Shown one piece after another: positions 54,439 to 62,144 of a stretch of 64,000 bases of DNA. The stretch is taken from contig JBAYKX010000002.1 of NCBI GenBank assembly GCA_041664345.1, forward strand, positions 62,001 to 126,000. Reading direction: 5' to 3'. This DNA is from GWE2-40-63 sp041664345. Lineage in GTDB: Bacteria; Bacteroidota; Bacteroidia; Bacteroidales; SZUA-534. The translations under genes were made by a program, and so were the position numbers. Below the pieces are notes generated by a model. The model saw only the letters and a program-made list of their open reading frames with translations. It had not been told where the DNA came from and did not search any database. Within the stretch, counting starts at the first letter, position 1. Each line of letters opens with the position of its first letter.

Positions 54439-54469
54439 TTTGTATGATTGTATTTTATCACTATATTTG
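54439..54469 (+). promoter_or_regulatory. Bacteroidota housekeeping promoter for the membrane protein / XRE pair
   Basis: TTTG (54439-54442), 19 bases, then TATATTTG (54462-54469): an exact TTTG-N19-TAnnTTTG match. The predicted start of transcription, near 54475, falls in the palindromic operator. Confidence 0.75.
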
Positions 54470-54505
54470 TAACCTAAAGGTTACTAAAAGATAACTTAGT
54501 GTTAC
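54469..54505 (+). promoter_or_regulatory. Palindromic operator overlapping the promoter
   Basis: GTAACC-TAAA-GGTTAC (54469-54484) is a perfect 6-bp inverted repeat that starts on the last base of the -7 box. A second imperfect copy, GATAAC-TTAGT-GTTAC, follows at 54490-54505. This arrangement suits a dimeric repressor, most simply the XRE protein encoded by the second gene of the unit. Confidence 0.6.
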
Positions 54506-54522
54506 ATTTAAAACGTATAATT

Positions 54523-54957
54523 ATGGAAACTTCTTTAATTGAACAACTAGACAAATCGAGGTATAACTTGGTAAAGTGGCTCACTATTGGTTGGATGGTT
54601 TGGTATGGTACATTCATCTCAAAAGATTTAATCAATAATAAAGTGGTAATAGGTTCCTTATTGATTATTGGTCTTATTGGTTGGATTTTATTTACGATAA
54701 ACCTTATCCGGTTTAATAGATTAGGAAAAAAAGTAAAAGCTGACAGAAAATTAAAAGAAGCCTTAAACAATGAAATGCATCAATTATATGCATATAAATC
54801 CATTTATTGGGGTTTTGGGTCCGTTATGGGAACCATTGCTATCTTTATTGCAATCACTTCATTCCATGATTTATCGGCTTTAATTGTTTGTAAGCTATTA
54901 CTGTTTGTAGGTATTTCAACCTCGTTAATTGCAAATTTAGCCTATAACAAATCGTGA
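54523..54957 (+). CDS. Four-helix membrane protein paired with an XRE regulator
   Basis: About 144 residues from the ATG at 54523; an earlier in-frame start (54499) lies inside the operator and is unlikely. Hydrophobic segments are at about 20-38, 48-70, 97-115 and 121-140 with short loops, and a basic cytoplasmic stretch (RFNRLGKKVKADRKLKE) separates the two pairs. This gene-pair design (small multi-pass protein followed by a short XRE repressor) recurs in many bacteria, and the membrane member has no settled function. It is 1 base from the regulator gene. Confidence 0.8.
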   Translation: METSLIEQLDKSRYNLVKWLTIGWMVWYGTFISKDLINNKVVIGSLLIIGLIGWILFTINLIRFNRLGKKVKADRKLKEALNNEMHQLYAYKSIYWGFGSVMGTIAIFIAITSFHDLSALIVCKLLLFVGISTSLIANLAYNKS

Positions 54958-54958
54958 T

Positions 54959-55171
54959 ATGGATAACTGGGAATTGCGGAATCAGATAAAGGTACAACGG
55001 GCCATCAAAAACATTACTCAAGATGAACTAGCCGGTAAGGTTGGTGTTACCCGAAAAACCATTAATACCATTGAAAATGGCATATTTGTCCCTTCAACAA
55101 TTTTAGCCATTCGAATGGCTCGATTTTTTGAGATTAATGTTGAAGAATTATTTGAATTGATTGAAAAATAG
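54959..55171 (+). CDS. Short XRE-family helix-turn-helix regulator
   Basis: A 70-residue Cro/CI-type repressor consisting of just the DNA-binding domain. Helices 2 and 3 are in NITQDELAGKVGVTRKTINTIENGIFVPS, and the C-terminal MARFFEINVEELFELIEK is the usual ending of the YozG/YgzD-type family. It is separated by 1 base from the membrane protein gene and probably represses the shared promoter through the palindrome at 54469-54505. Confidence 0.92.
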   Translation: MDNWELRNQIKVQRAIKNITQDELAGKVGVTRKTINTIENGIFVPSTILAIRMARFFEINVEELFELIEK

Positions 55172-55254
55172 AATGCTTGTGATAAAGCAAATAAAACCAT
55201 TAGGTTGTAGTGCATTTCAAATTATCCAACTTATTTTTACAAAAAATTGAACAG

Positions 55255-56658
55255 ATGCAATTACCCGAAGGCTTTAAAATACGAATGCAAAGACAGTTAG
55301 GCGAATCCTTCGATAGGTTTCAAACCGCATTGGAAAAGATTCCGCCGGTTAGTATCCGTATTAATCCAAAAAAAGTTGACCCAATTTTATTTGAGCGTAA
55401 ACAAGTCGCATGGGAACCTTTGGCATTTTATTTAAAAGAACGACCCATTTTTACCTTAGATCCTCAATTTCATGCAGGAGCTTATTATGTTCAGGAAGCA
55501 AGTAGTATGTTTGTTGGATACTTATTTAAACAATTATATACAAACAATAGTCCGCTGAAAATACTTGATTTGTGTGAGGCTCCAGGTGGAAAAAGTACAC
55601 AGATTGCTTCTTTAATGAATGATCAGAGTTTTTTAGTAGCAAATGAAGTTATTAAAACCAGGACGGTGGTTTTGACAGAAAACCTCATCAAATGGGGAAA
55701 TCCCAATGTTGTGGTTACACAAAACGATCCAAAAGATTTTCAAAAACTACCGGGCTTCTTCGATTTAATTATTGTGGATGCACCGTGTTCCGGTGAGGGG
55801 CTTTTTCGTCGCGATGAATCAGCCATGGATGAGTGGACGGTTGATAATGCACTTATTTGTTCTCAAAGGCAGCAGCGGATATTGGCTGATGTTTGGTCGG
55901 CATTGGCTCCAGGTGGTTATTTAATTTACAGTACTTGTACCTACAATCCCGATGAAAACGAAAAAAATATAGCTTGGATTACGGAGCAATTTGATGCCGA
56001 AAGTATTCCAATTTCTATTCCAGATGAATGGGGAATAAGCAAAATAAACTATCAAAACATTGAAGCCTATCAATTTTTCCCATTCAAGATTGAAGGGGAA
56101 GGTTTTTTTGTTAGTGTATTGCAAAAAAAAGGTTCCGAAATGCTTTTTAAAAACAAATCGAAAAAGAAATTTAATACACCTAAAAAAGTATTGGAAGATG
56201 GTTATACCAATTGGCTTGTTCAGCCGGAATATTTTAAATTTATTGAATTGAACCAAACCATTCGGGCAATACCCGGTCCGTTGCAACCATGGATTGAATT
56301 ATTAAGCGAACAGCTCAGAATTGTTCATTCGGGTGTTTTATTAGCCGAAATTAAAGGAAACAAGTTAATTCCCCAGCATGATTTATCCATGTCGTGGTTT
56401 TTGAATAAAAGTAAATTTCCACTTATTTTAATTGACAATTATGAAGCGCTGCTTTATCTAAAAAAGGAGAATGTGCATTCTAGTATAGGTACCAGAGGAT
56501 TCAACATATTGATGCTCGATAAATTGCCCTTGGGATTTGTAAATAATTTGGGTAACCGGTCGAATAATAATTACCCGGTGAATTGGCGGATACGAATGAA
56601 TCTTCCGGTAAAAGAAACCTTTGTACCACAAATTATTTTTAGGAATCAAGAAATATAA
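55255..56658 (+). CDS. RsmF/NOL1/NOP2-type RNA cytosine-5 methyltransferase
   Basis: About 467 residues from the ATG at 55255, where the family N-terminus begins (LPEGFKIRMQRQLGESFDRFQTAL); an upstream GTG at 55210 would add 15 residues with no counterpart. The SAM-binding domain has LDLCEAPGGKSTQIA, and two catalytic cysteines are present: C178 in DAPCSGEGLF (motif IV, nucleophile) and C228 in STCTYNPDENE (motif VI). The C-terminal 170 residues form a PUA-like/RsmF extension. It probably makes m5C in 16S rRNA or tRNA. It runs in the same direction as the XRE gene but likely has its own transcript. Confidence 0.9.
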   Translation: MQLPEGFKIRMQRQLGESFDRFQTALEKIPPVSIRINPKKVDPILFERKQVAWEPLAFYLKERPIFTLDPQFHAGAYYVQEASSMFVGYLFKQLYTNNSPLKILDLCEAPGGKSTQIASLMNDQSFLVANEVIKTRTVVLTENLIKWGNPNVVVTQNDPKDFQKLPGFFDLIIVDAPCSGEGLFRRDESAMDEWTVDNALICSQRQQRILADVWSALAPGGYLIYSTCTYNPDENEKNIAWITEQFDAESIPISIPDEWGISKINYQNIEAYQFFPFKIEGEGFFVSVLQKKGSEMLFKNKSKKKFNTPKKVLEDGYTNWLVQPEYFKFIELNQTIRAIPGPLQPWIELLSEQLRIVHSGVLLAEIKGNKLIPQHDLSMSWFLNKSKFPLILIDNYEALLYLKKENVHSSIGTRGFNILMLDKLPLGFVNNLGNRSNNNYPVNWRIRMNLPVKETFVPQIIFRNQEI

Positions 56659-56927
56659 CTAAGCACCAATTTAAAATTATCTACCACATCATTAAAAGCT
56701 AATTCAATTTCTTTCTCATTTTTGGCTTGTATCAGCTTCATAATTTCATTCGAAATTACTTTTTTTGTTTGGTCTAAAGCTATGTCTTTATTGGGGATGG
56801 GATGTTTATCTCCGAGCAACGATTTAGCTTCATAAACTAAATGCATGATTCGCTGCACGTTCTTGAAATTGAAATCCATTTGAAGCACTTCTTGTTTTAT
56901 TTTTCTAAGTTCCGATAAGTTTTCCAT
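56646..56927 (-). CDS. Small helical protein of unknown function
   Basis: A 93-residue all-helical, charged protein without signal or membrane segment: MENLSELRKIKQEVLQMD, then VQRIMHLVYEAKSLLGDKHPIPNKDIA, then a long helix to the end. I do not recognise the family. It overlaps the 3' end of the methyltransferase gene by 13 bases on the opposite strand and is transcribed divergently from the radical SAM gene. The ATG is preceded by a purine-poor leader, so the start is chosen by frame alone. Confidence 0.65.
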   Translation of the reverse strand: MENLSELRKIKQEVLQMDFNFKNVQRIMHLVYEAKSLLGDKHPIPNKDIALDQTKKVISNEIMKLIQAKNEKEIELAFNDVVDNFKLVLSYIS

Positions 56928-57055
56928 AACTTTATTTTGTTGACTTGTTTTCTCAAATTTACCATAAAAAGAGAAAAACCAAGTATGATTTAAGTCAGAT
57001 TTTGAAAGTATTCATGGTTTTATTAAATTGTGTGGATTTCGCAAGTCACTTTGTT

Positions 57056-58051
57056 ATGTTTTACAGTAAAGTAAAAAGAAAAATACAATGTCATCTTTGC
57101 CCTCACCAGTGTCAATTGCAGGAGGGAAAAGCTGGATTGTGTGGAGTTAGGTTTAATATTGGTGGACGAATCCGGAATAAACAGCAGGGACTTTTGTCGG
57201 GAATGGCAAGCGACCCGATCGAAAAAAAACCGTTGTATCACTACTATCCAGGTAAAGAAATATTTTCTATTGGTGGTTTTGGGTGCAATTTGAAGTGTAA
57301 TTTTTGCCAGAACTGGCAGATTTCGCAAGTGGCGGAAATGGATCAATTGCACGGTAAAATTCTCACAGCGAAAGAAATAGTAGATCGGGCAATGGAAAAA
57401 CCAAATAATATTGGTATTGCTTTTACCTACAACGAACCAACGGTTTGGTTTGAATTTATGCATGAAGTAGCAACCTTGGCCAAGGCTAAAGGATTAAAAA
57501 CGGTTGTGGTTTCCAATGGGTACATCCTGCCTGAACCACTTGAAGCACTCATATCGGTTATTGATGCATTTAACATCGACTTAAAAGGTTTTACTGAGAA
57601 TTTCTACCGCGATATGGCTGGAGGCGAATTAGAACCGGTATTGGCATCACTAAAAATGATTAAAAGCTATGGGAAGCATCTGGAGATTACCAATTTGATA
57701 ATTCCAAATAAAAATGATGACTCTGATACTTTTATGGAAATGGTGAAGTGGATACGAATCGAATTGGGAAACAATACACCATTGCATCTTTCAAAATATT
57801 TTCCCCGTTTTAAGCTTAGCATCCCTTCAACACCTGATGATACGCTTATAAACCTTTACCATCTTGCAAAAAAAGAACTGAATTATGTTTATTTAGGTAA
57901 TTATCATAACCCGGAATACACTTCTACTTATTGCCCAACTTGTAACCATTTAATTGTTGAAAGGAATGGGTATTCTATTAATTTAGATGACTCATTTCAA
58001 GGTATGGAATGTCCAAAGTGCAAAACCCATATTCCAATTAAAACAGACTAA
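57056..58051 (+). CDS. amrS: AmmeMemoRadiSam-type radical SAM enzyme (AmrS-like)
   Basis: About 332 residues from the ATG at 57056, just ahead of the family start KVKRKIQCHLCPHQCQLQEGKAGLCGVR; a start at 56945 would add 37 unrelated residues. The radical SAM cluster is GGFGCNLKCNFCQNW (CxxxCxxC). Extra cysteines include the N-terminal CxxC pair and a C-terminal zinc-ribbon-like CPTCNHL...CPKCKTH. Relatives belong to a three-part system with AMMECR1 and Memo proteins, neither of which is in this window. The substrate is unknown. Confidence 0.88.
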   Translation: MFYSKVKRKIQCHLCPHQCQLQEGKAGLCGVRFNIGGRIRNKQQGLLSGMASDPIEKKPLYHYYPGKEIFSIGGFGCNLKCNFCQNWQISQVAEMDQLHGKILTAKEIVDRAMEKPNNIGIAFTYNEPTVWFEFMHEVATLAKAKGLKTVVVSNGYILPEPLEALISVIDAFNIDLKGFTENFYRDMAGGELEPVLASLKMIKSYGKHLEITNLIIPNKNDDSDTFMEMVKWIRIELGNNTPLHLSKYFPRFKLSIPSTPDDTLINLYHLAKKELNYVYLGNYHNPEYTSTYCPTCNHLIVERNGYSINLDDSFQGMECPKCKTHIPIKTD

Positions 58052-58185
58052 TTGGCATGATAATTTTTGCATAAATGACAATATGGCAAATATTTTCAAT
58101 GATTTGTGACATTTTTTATAAAAAAAACGCATGGTACAGCGTTTGAAAGTTTGGCATTACAAATAAATGTTAAACTTAAAATTAA

Positions 58186-58200
58186 TAGGAGGATAAAACT
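58186..58200 (+). promoter_or_regulatory. Strong Shine-Dalgarno sequence of the hsp20 gene
   Basis: TAGGAGGATAAAACT directly precedes the ATG at 58201. AGGAGG complements the 3' end of 16S rRNA completely. Most genes in this window have no such motif, as is usual in Bacteroidota. Confidence 0.7.
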
Positions 58201-58635
58201 ATGTTATCAATTATGAGAACAAGAAGTACCATGCCAACCATTGTTGACCACTTCTTTAACAACCGTTTGATGGACAATTTATGGGTTGAGAACTTAGCTT
58301 CTTTTTCGCCATCGGTCAATATTACTGAGGATGAAATAGGCTATGCCATTGAACTGGCTTATCCTGGAATCGAAAAAACTGACTTCCAGATTACTACCGA
58401 AAAAGATCGTTTGATTATTTCTTATGAACACAAATCGGAACAGGAAGAGAATAATGAAGAAAAAAAATACTTGCGCCGTGAGTTTTCAAGTACTTCCTTC
58501 AAAAAGAGTTTTTCGTTACCCGAGAATGCCGAAACTGAAAATATTTCCGCTGAATATAAAAATGGAGTATTGAATGTGGTCATTCCAAAAGCCGCAGAAA
58601 AGGCAAAATTGAGCAAGCAAATTTCAATTTCATAG
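58201..58635 (+). CDS. Hsp20 / alpha-crystallin family small heat-shock protein
   Basis: A 144-residue ATP-independent chaperone. The N-terminal arm is short (MLSIMRTRSTMPTIVDHFFN). The alpha-crystallin domain (about 38-130) runs from PSVNITEDEIGYAIELAYPG to the conserved AEYKNGVLNVVIPKA, and the C-terminal ISIS supplies an I-x-I-like tail for oligomer contacts. It has an unusually strong Shine-Dalgarno for this phylum (AGGAGG, 11 bases before the ATG), which suggests high translation under stress. It is a single-gene unit closed by a terminator at 58679-58709. Confidence 0.93.
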   Translation: MLSIMRTRSTMPTIVDHFFNNRLMDNLWVENLASFSPSVNITEDEIGYAIELAYPGIEKTDFQITTEKDRLIISYEHKSEQEENNEEKKYLRREFSSTSFKKSFSLPENAETENISAEYKNGVLNVVIPKAAEKAKLSKQISIS

Positions 58636-58678
58636 CCTTTAAAAAGCAAATTGGCATTGTTTAAATGTCATAAAAGTA

Positions 58679-58709
58679 AGTCATCAGATTATTTCTGGTG
58701 GCTTTTTTT
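58679..58709 (+). terminator. Rho-independent terminator of hsp20
   Basis: GTCATCAGA (58680-58688) pairs with TCTGGTGGC (58694-58702), with two G-T pairs, followed by seven T residues. Confidence 0.7.
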
Positions 58710-58766
58710 ATTGCTAATATTGTGGATGATTAAATATCATGGGTCACCTATAAAAAGAATTTGGTT

Positions 58767-60260
58767 ATGAAGCGTATTGCACTTACATTGTTACTGTTAG
58801 GTTCAGTAAACCTATGTTTTAGCCAGTTTAAGCCGTTATCAAAAAAGAGGCATTCGGTAAACCGTTTGATTGATGAAATTACTGTTTATCAAGGATTTGA
58901 TAATGCATTTTTTGCTTTCTATGCAATTGACCTTAATTCTGGTGAAGTAATTGCAGCCAAAAATTCAAGCAAAGCACTAAAACCGGGTAGTACATTAAAA
59001 TTGGTCTCAACGGCAACCGCACTTGAATTGTTGGGGCCCGATTTCCAATTTAGTACACAATTAGAATATTCAGGGTTTATTGATACCACAGCAAGGGTTT
59101 TACATGGCAATATCTATATTCGGGGAGGAGGTGATCCAACATTGGGTTCCATTTATTTCGATTCTACTCAGCAATATTCTTTTCTAAGTGATTGGATTCA
59201 CGCTATTAAAGGGTTGGGAATTGATTCCATTGCTGGATGCATTGTTGGCGATGCCAGCGTTTATTCTAACGATATGCTTCCTTCTACCTGGACTTGGTCG
59301 AATATGGGAAATTATTACGGAGCCAGTGCTTGTGGGCTTTCTATTTTTGATAATTACTATTCCATTCATTTTAGAACATTGGCACACAAAGGTGATACTG
59401 CTGAAATTCTCGGAGTCAATCCTGCTATTCCCGGGTTATTTTTTGAAAATGAGGTATTTGCTGATACCATTTTGTATGATAACGTTACTATTTTTGGTGC
59501 ACCGTTTTCTAACTTCCGAAGTATTCGAGGTTCATTGCCATTGAGTCAATCTGATTTTATTGTGAAAGGTTCAATGCCTGATCCGGCCTTACTAGCTGCA
59601 CATACATTGCAACAAAGCCTGAAAGAGCAGGGTATTCCTTGTGAAAAAAAAGCTTCAACGATGAGAAATTTATCCAATAAAAAAGATAAAAATTTGGAAA
59701 AGCGCACTCCATTTTATTCCACATCATCACCAACATTATCTACTATTATTGCTCAAATCAATATTCAAAGTATCAATCTTTTTGCAGAACACTGCTTAAT
59801 TCAATCAGCCATTGCTTTAGGAACCGAACCTGAAACAGATATTGCCACTAAAGCAGTACTTGAATTTTGGAGGCAAAAAGGGATGGATATTCAAGGGTTA
59901 TCGTTGAATGATGGTAGCGGTTTGTCGAATTATAATTTGATAACACCAGAACAAGTGGTTTTTATATTGCAATACATGAAGAATCAAAGTCCGCATTTCA
60001 ATAGTTTTTATCAATCGTTAGCAGTAGCAGGAGTATCAGGTACATTAAAAAGATTGACTTTAGGTTCATTGGCACAGGGAAATTTGCATGGTAAAAGTGG
60101 AACGGTTGATCGGTCCAAGGCTTTTGCTGGTTATGTAACCTCAATATCAGGTCGGCAAATAGCTTTTTCAATGGTTGTAAATAACTTCAGTTGCAGCTCA
60201 AAAGAAGCCAGTGATCAGCTTGAAAAGTTGATGATTGAATTGGCAAAATTTGAAAAATAA
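58767..60260 (+). CDS. dacB: Penicillin-binding protein 4 (D-alanyl-D-alanine carboxypeptidase/endopeptidase, S13)
   Basis: About 497 residues from the ATG at 58767; an in-frame TTG two codons earlier is less likely. A signal peptide (MKRIALTLLLLGSVNLCFSQ) sends it to the periplasm. The serine peptidase signatures are present: S75-x-x-K78 in KPGSTLKLVS, SxN in IQSINLFAEH, and KSG in LHGKSGTVDR. The region from about 100-290 carries the two inserted domains that distinguish class C PBP4 from other carboxypeptidases. It trims or cleaves peptide cross-links in peptidoglycan. Confidence 0.94.
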   Translation: MKRIALTLLLLGSVNLCFSQFKPLSKKRHSVNRLIDEITVYQGFDNAFFAFYAIDLNSGEVIAAKNSSKALKPGSTLKLVSTATALELLGPDFQFSTQLEYSGFIDTTARVLHGNIYIRGGGDPTLGSIYFDSTQQYSFLSDWIHAIKGLGIDSIAGCIVGDASVYSNDMLPSTWTWSNMGNYYGASACGLSIFDNYYSIHFRTLAHKGDTAEILGVNPAIPGLFFENEVFADTILYDNVTIFGAPFSNFRSIRGSLPLSQSDFIVKGSMPDPALLAAHTLQQSLKEQGIPCEKKASTMRNLSNKKDKNLEKRTPFYSTSSPTLSTIIAQINIQSINLFAEHCLIQSAIALGTEPETDIATKAVLEFWRQKGMDIQGLSLNDGSGLSNYNLITPEQVVFILQYMKNQSPHFNSFYQSLAVAGVSGTLKRLTLGSLAQGNLHGKSGTVDRSKAFAGYVTSISGRQIAFSMVVNNFSCSSKEASDQLEKLMIELAKFEK

Positions 60261-60364
60261 ACGTTCAAAAAAAAGCCTCAAAGTGTAATAAACACACATA
60301 CCACAGGATTGTTAATGGAATGTTAAATTTTTATAGCTAGATGTTAAATTTGAAGAATTAATTA

Positions 60365-60372
60365 TACTTTTG
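60365..60372 (+). promoter_or_regulatory. Candidate -7 element before the first hemerythrin gene
   Basis: TACTTTTG fits TAnnTTTG and stands about 110 bases before the ATG at 60483. No TTTG is found at the right distance, so an alternative sigma factor or activator may act here. Confidence 0.4.
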
Positions 60373-60482
60373 CCACCCAATGAAGAAGTGAAGATTTTCT
60401 AAAACAGTTAGTGCAAAAAAAAACCATTGAAATGTGATTATCAATCCACATATTTGATTGGTTACCAATAAATTAAACTACT

Positions 60483-60890
60483 ATGGCATTTATTACTTGG
60501 AATAAAGATTTGAGCGTAAAAATCGACTCAATTGACGACCAGCATAAGAAACTGATTGAACTAATAAACGATTTTTATGAAAACATTAAAAACCGTTCGA
60601 ATGATGAAAGCATTTCAAAATTGCTCAGGGGTATGAACAAATATACGGTAGAGCATTTCAATGTTGAAGAAGAGTTAATGAAAAAATATGGTTATCCTGA
60701 TATAGAAGCCCATAAAAAAGAACACGACAAATTTGTTGCAAAGGTAACCGAATTGGAAGAAAAGTTTAATAATGGTAAAGTTATCGTGTCGTTTGAAATA
60801 ACCAGTTTTCTAAAAGATTGGTGGAAGAATCACATTCAAGTGGTTGATCAAAAATATAGCGACTTTTTTATTAAAAGTGGACTAAAATAA
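60483..60890 (+). CDS. Bacteriohemerythrin 1
   Basis: A 135-residue single-domain four-helix di-iron oxygen carrier. All ligands of the canonical site are present: H21, H58, E62, H77, H81, H117 and D122 (DDQHKK, EHFNVEE, HKKEHD, HIQVVD). It has no signal peptide, so it is cytoplasmic. In bacteria such proteins buffer or deliver oxygen to Fe enzymes or oxidases, or act in oxygen sensing. It is followed 48 bases later by a close tandem paralogue. Confidence 0.94.
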   Translation: MAFITWNKDLSVKIDSIDDQHKKLIELINDFYENIKNRSNDESISKLLRGMNKYTVEHFNVEEELMKKYGYPDIEAHKKEHDKFVAKVTELEEKFNNGKVIVSFEITSFLKDWWKNHIQVVDQKYSDFFIKSGLK

Positions 60891-60904
60891 AATAATTGGC
60901 GTCA

Positions 60905-60912
60905 TACATTTG
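60905..60912 (+). promoter_or_regulatory. Candidate -7 element before the second hemerythrin gene
   Basis: TACATTTG fits TAnnTTTG and lies 26 bases before the ATG at 60939, so the second copy may have its own start as well as read-through from the first. No -33 box is apparent. Confidence 0.4.
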
Positions 60913-60938
60913 TTATTTACCTCAAAAATTATATTACT

Positions 60939-61346
60939 ATGGCATTTATGACTTGGAACCAGACGTTGAGTGTTAAAATCAAGACTATTGATGATCAGCA
61001 CATCAAATTGATTGAAATGATTAATGATTTTTACGATAACGTAAAAAACAGATCAAACAATGATAATATTTCAGCGTTAATTACAGGGATGAAGAAGTAC
61101 ATACTTACCCATTTCTATACTGAAGAAAAGTATATGGTTGAGTTTAATTACCCCAATTATGAAGAACATAAAAAGGAGCACGATTTATTTATCTCGAAAT
61201 TATCGGCTGTTGAAGAAAAATTCAATAGCGGTAAAGTCGTTGTTTCATTTGAAATAACTGGTTTTTTAAAAGATTGGTTAAAGAACCATATTCAAGTAAC
61301 TGACAAACAATACAGCGATTTTTTTATCAAGAATGGTGTTAAATAG
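60939..61346 (+). CDS. Bacteriohemerythrin 2
   Basis: A 135-residue paralogue of the preceding gene, identical in length and with the same start (MAF-TWN) and end (DFFIKxGxK). It keeps all seven iron ligands, with H21, H58 and E62, then HKKEHD, HIQVTD. The two copies differ at many surface positions, so this is an old tandem duplication rather than a recent one. No partner domain is fused. It may differ in oxygen affinity or expression from the first copy. Confidence 0.94.
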   Translation: MAFMTWNQTLSVKIKTIDDQHIKLIEMINDFYDNVKNRSNNDNISALITGMKKYILTHFYTEEKYMVEFNYPNYEEHKKEHDLFISKLSAVEEKFNSGKVVVSFEITGFLKDWLKNHIQVTDKQYSDFFIKNGVK

Positions 61347-61689
61347 TTAAGGTTCATGAAAATTGGCACTTTGTAACTTTGGTCACTAAACTATTTATTC
61401 TTATTGGGTATTATTACAGGCATTAGTTAAATTAGGTGTTTGCAATTGCAAAAAGCATGTAGGGCTTTAATATCAATAGCCGGGGGTTGCTGAGCGAAGT
61501 CGAAGCATAACCCTCGGTAAGCAAAAAATATTTTTTAATCGTCGCACGATCTGAATCGTGTAAAATAGGAGATGTTTACTGCGACGAAACAATATGAATT
61601 TGCAATTTGTGACGCTATTTTAAACAAAAGCCTTTGTACATTGTAATTATTTGAATTACTGCATTACCTGTAGAGTCAATGAAGCAATC
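61347..61689. other. Spacer with GC-rich hairpins
   Basis: No gene. Two structured elements are visible: CCGGGGGTTGC pairing with the region GCATAACCCTCGG (61480-61517), and CGTCGC...GCGACG enclosing ACGAT-CTGA-ATCGT (61540-61586). They resemble the palindromic repeats in other spacers. A separate promoter for the third hemerythrin is expected near 61650, but no full consensus is seen. Confidence 0.6.
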
Positions 61690-62112
61690 ATGGAAGAAAA
61701 AGTATTAATAAACTGGTCCGATAATTATTCGGTTGGTTATGCTGAAATTGACGAACAGCACAAAAAGCTCGTGGAAATGATAAATACGCTTTACTTTTCA
61801 TTCACACAGGGAGATGCCGATAAAATTATTGAACCAATCCTAAACGAAATGATTCAATACACCGATTATCATTTTAAAATAGAGGAAGAATATTTTGAAA
61901 AATACAATTATCCAGGTAAACAGGAACATAAAATTGAACATCAACATTTTGTGGAAAAGATTTCTACCTTTCACAATGATTATAAATCAGGAAGTATTAC
62001 TGTGTCATACGAAATTATGGATTTTTTGAAAGACTGGTTAATCAGCCATATAAAAACTTCCGACAAAAAATATAGCAACTACTTTAAAAACCAAAACATG
62101 AGTAAATTGTAG
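61690..62112 (+). CDS. Bacteriohemerythrin 3
   Basis: About 140 residues from the ATG at 61690 (MEEKVLINWSDNYSVGYAEID), the start that matches the family; a start 13 codons earlier adds an unmatched MNYCITCRVNEAI. Iron ligands are H24, H61, E65, H80, H84, then HIKTSD. It is more divergent than copies 1 and 2. It lies 32 bases upstream of the PP2C phosphatase gene, so these two are probably co-transcribed, which raises the possibility that it supplies oxygen information to that phosphatase. Confidence 0.92.
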   Translation: MEEKVLINWSDNYSVGYAEIDEQHKKLVEMINTLYFSFTQGDADKIIEPILNEMIQYTDYHFKIEEEYFEKYNYPGKQEHKIEHQHFVEKISTFHNDYKSGSITVSYEIMDFLKDWLISHIKTSDKKYSNYFKNQNMSKL

Positions 62113-62144
62113 TTTTGGTTATTTTATTTCATAATACGAAACAG

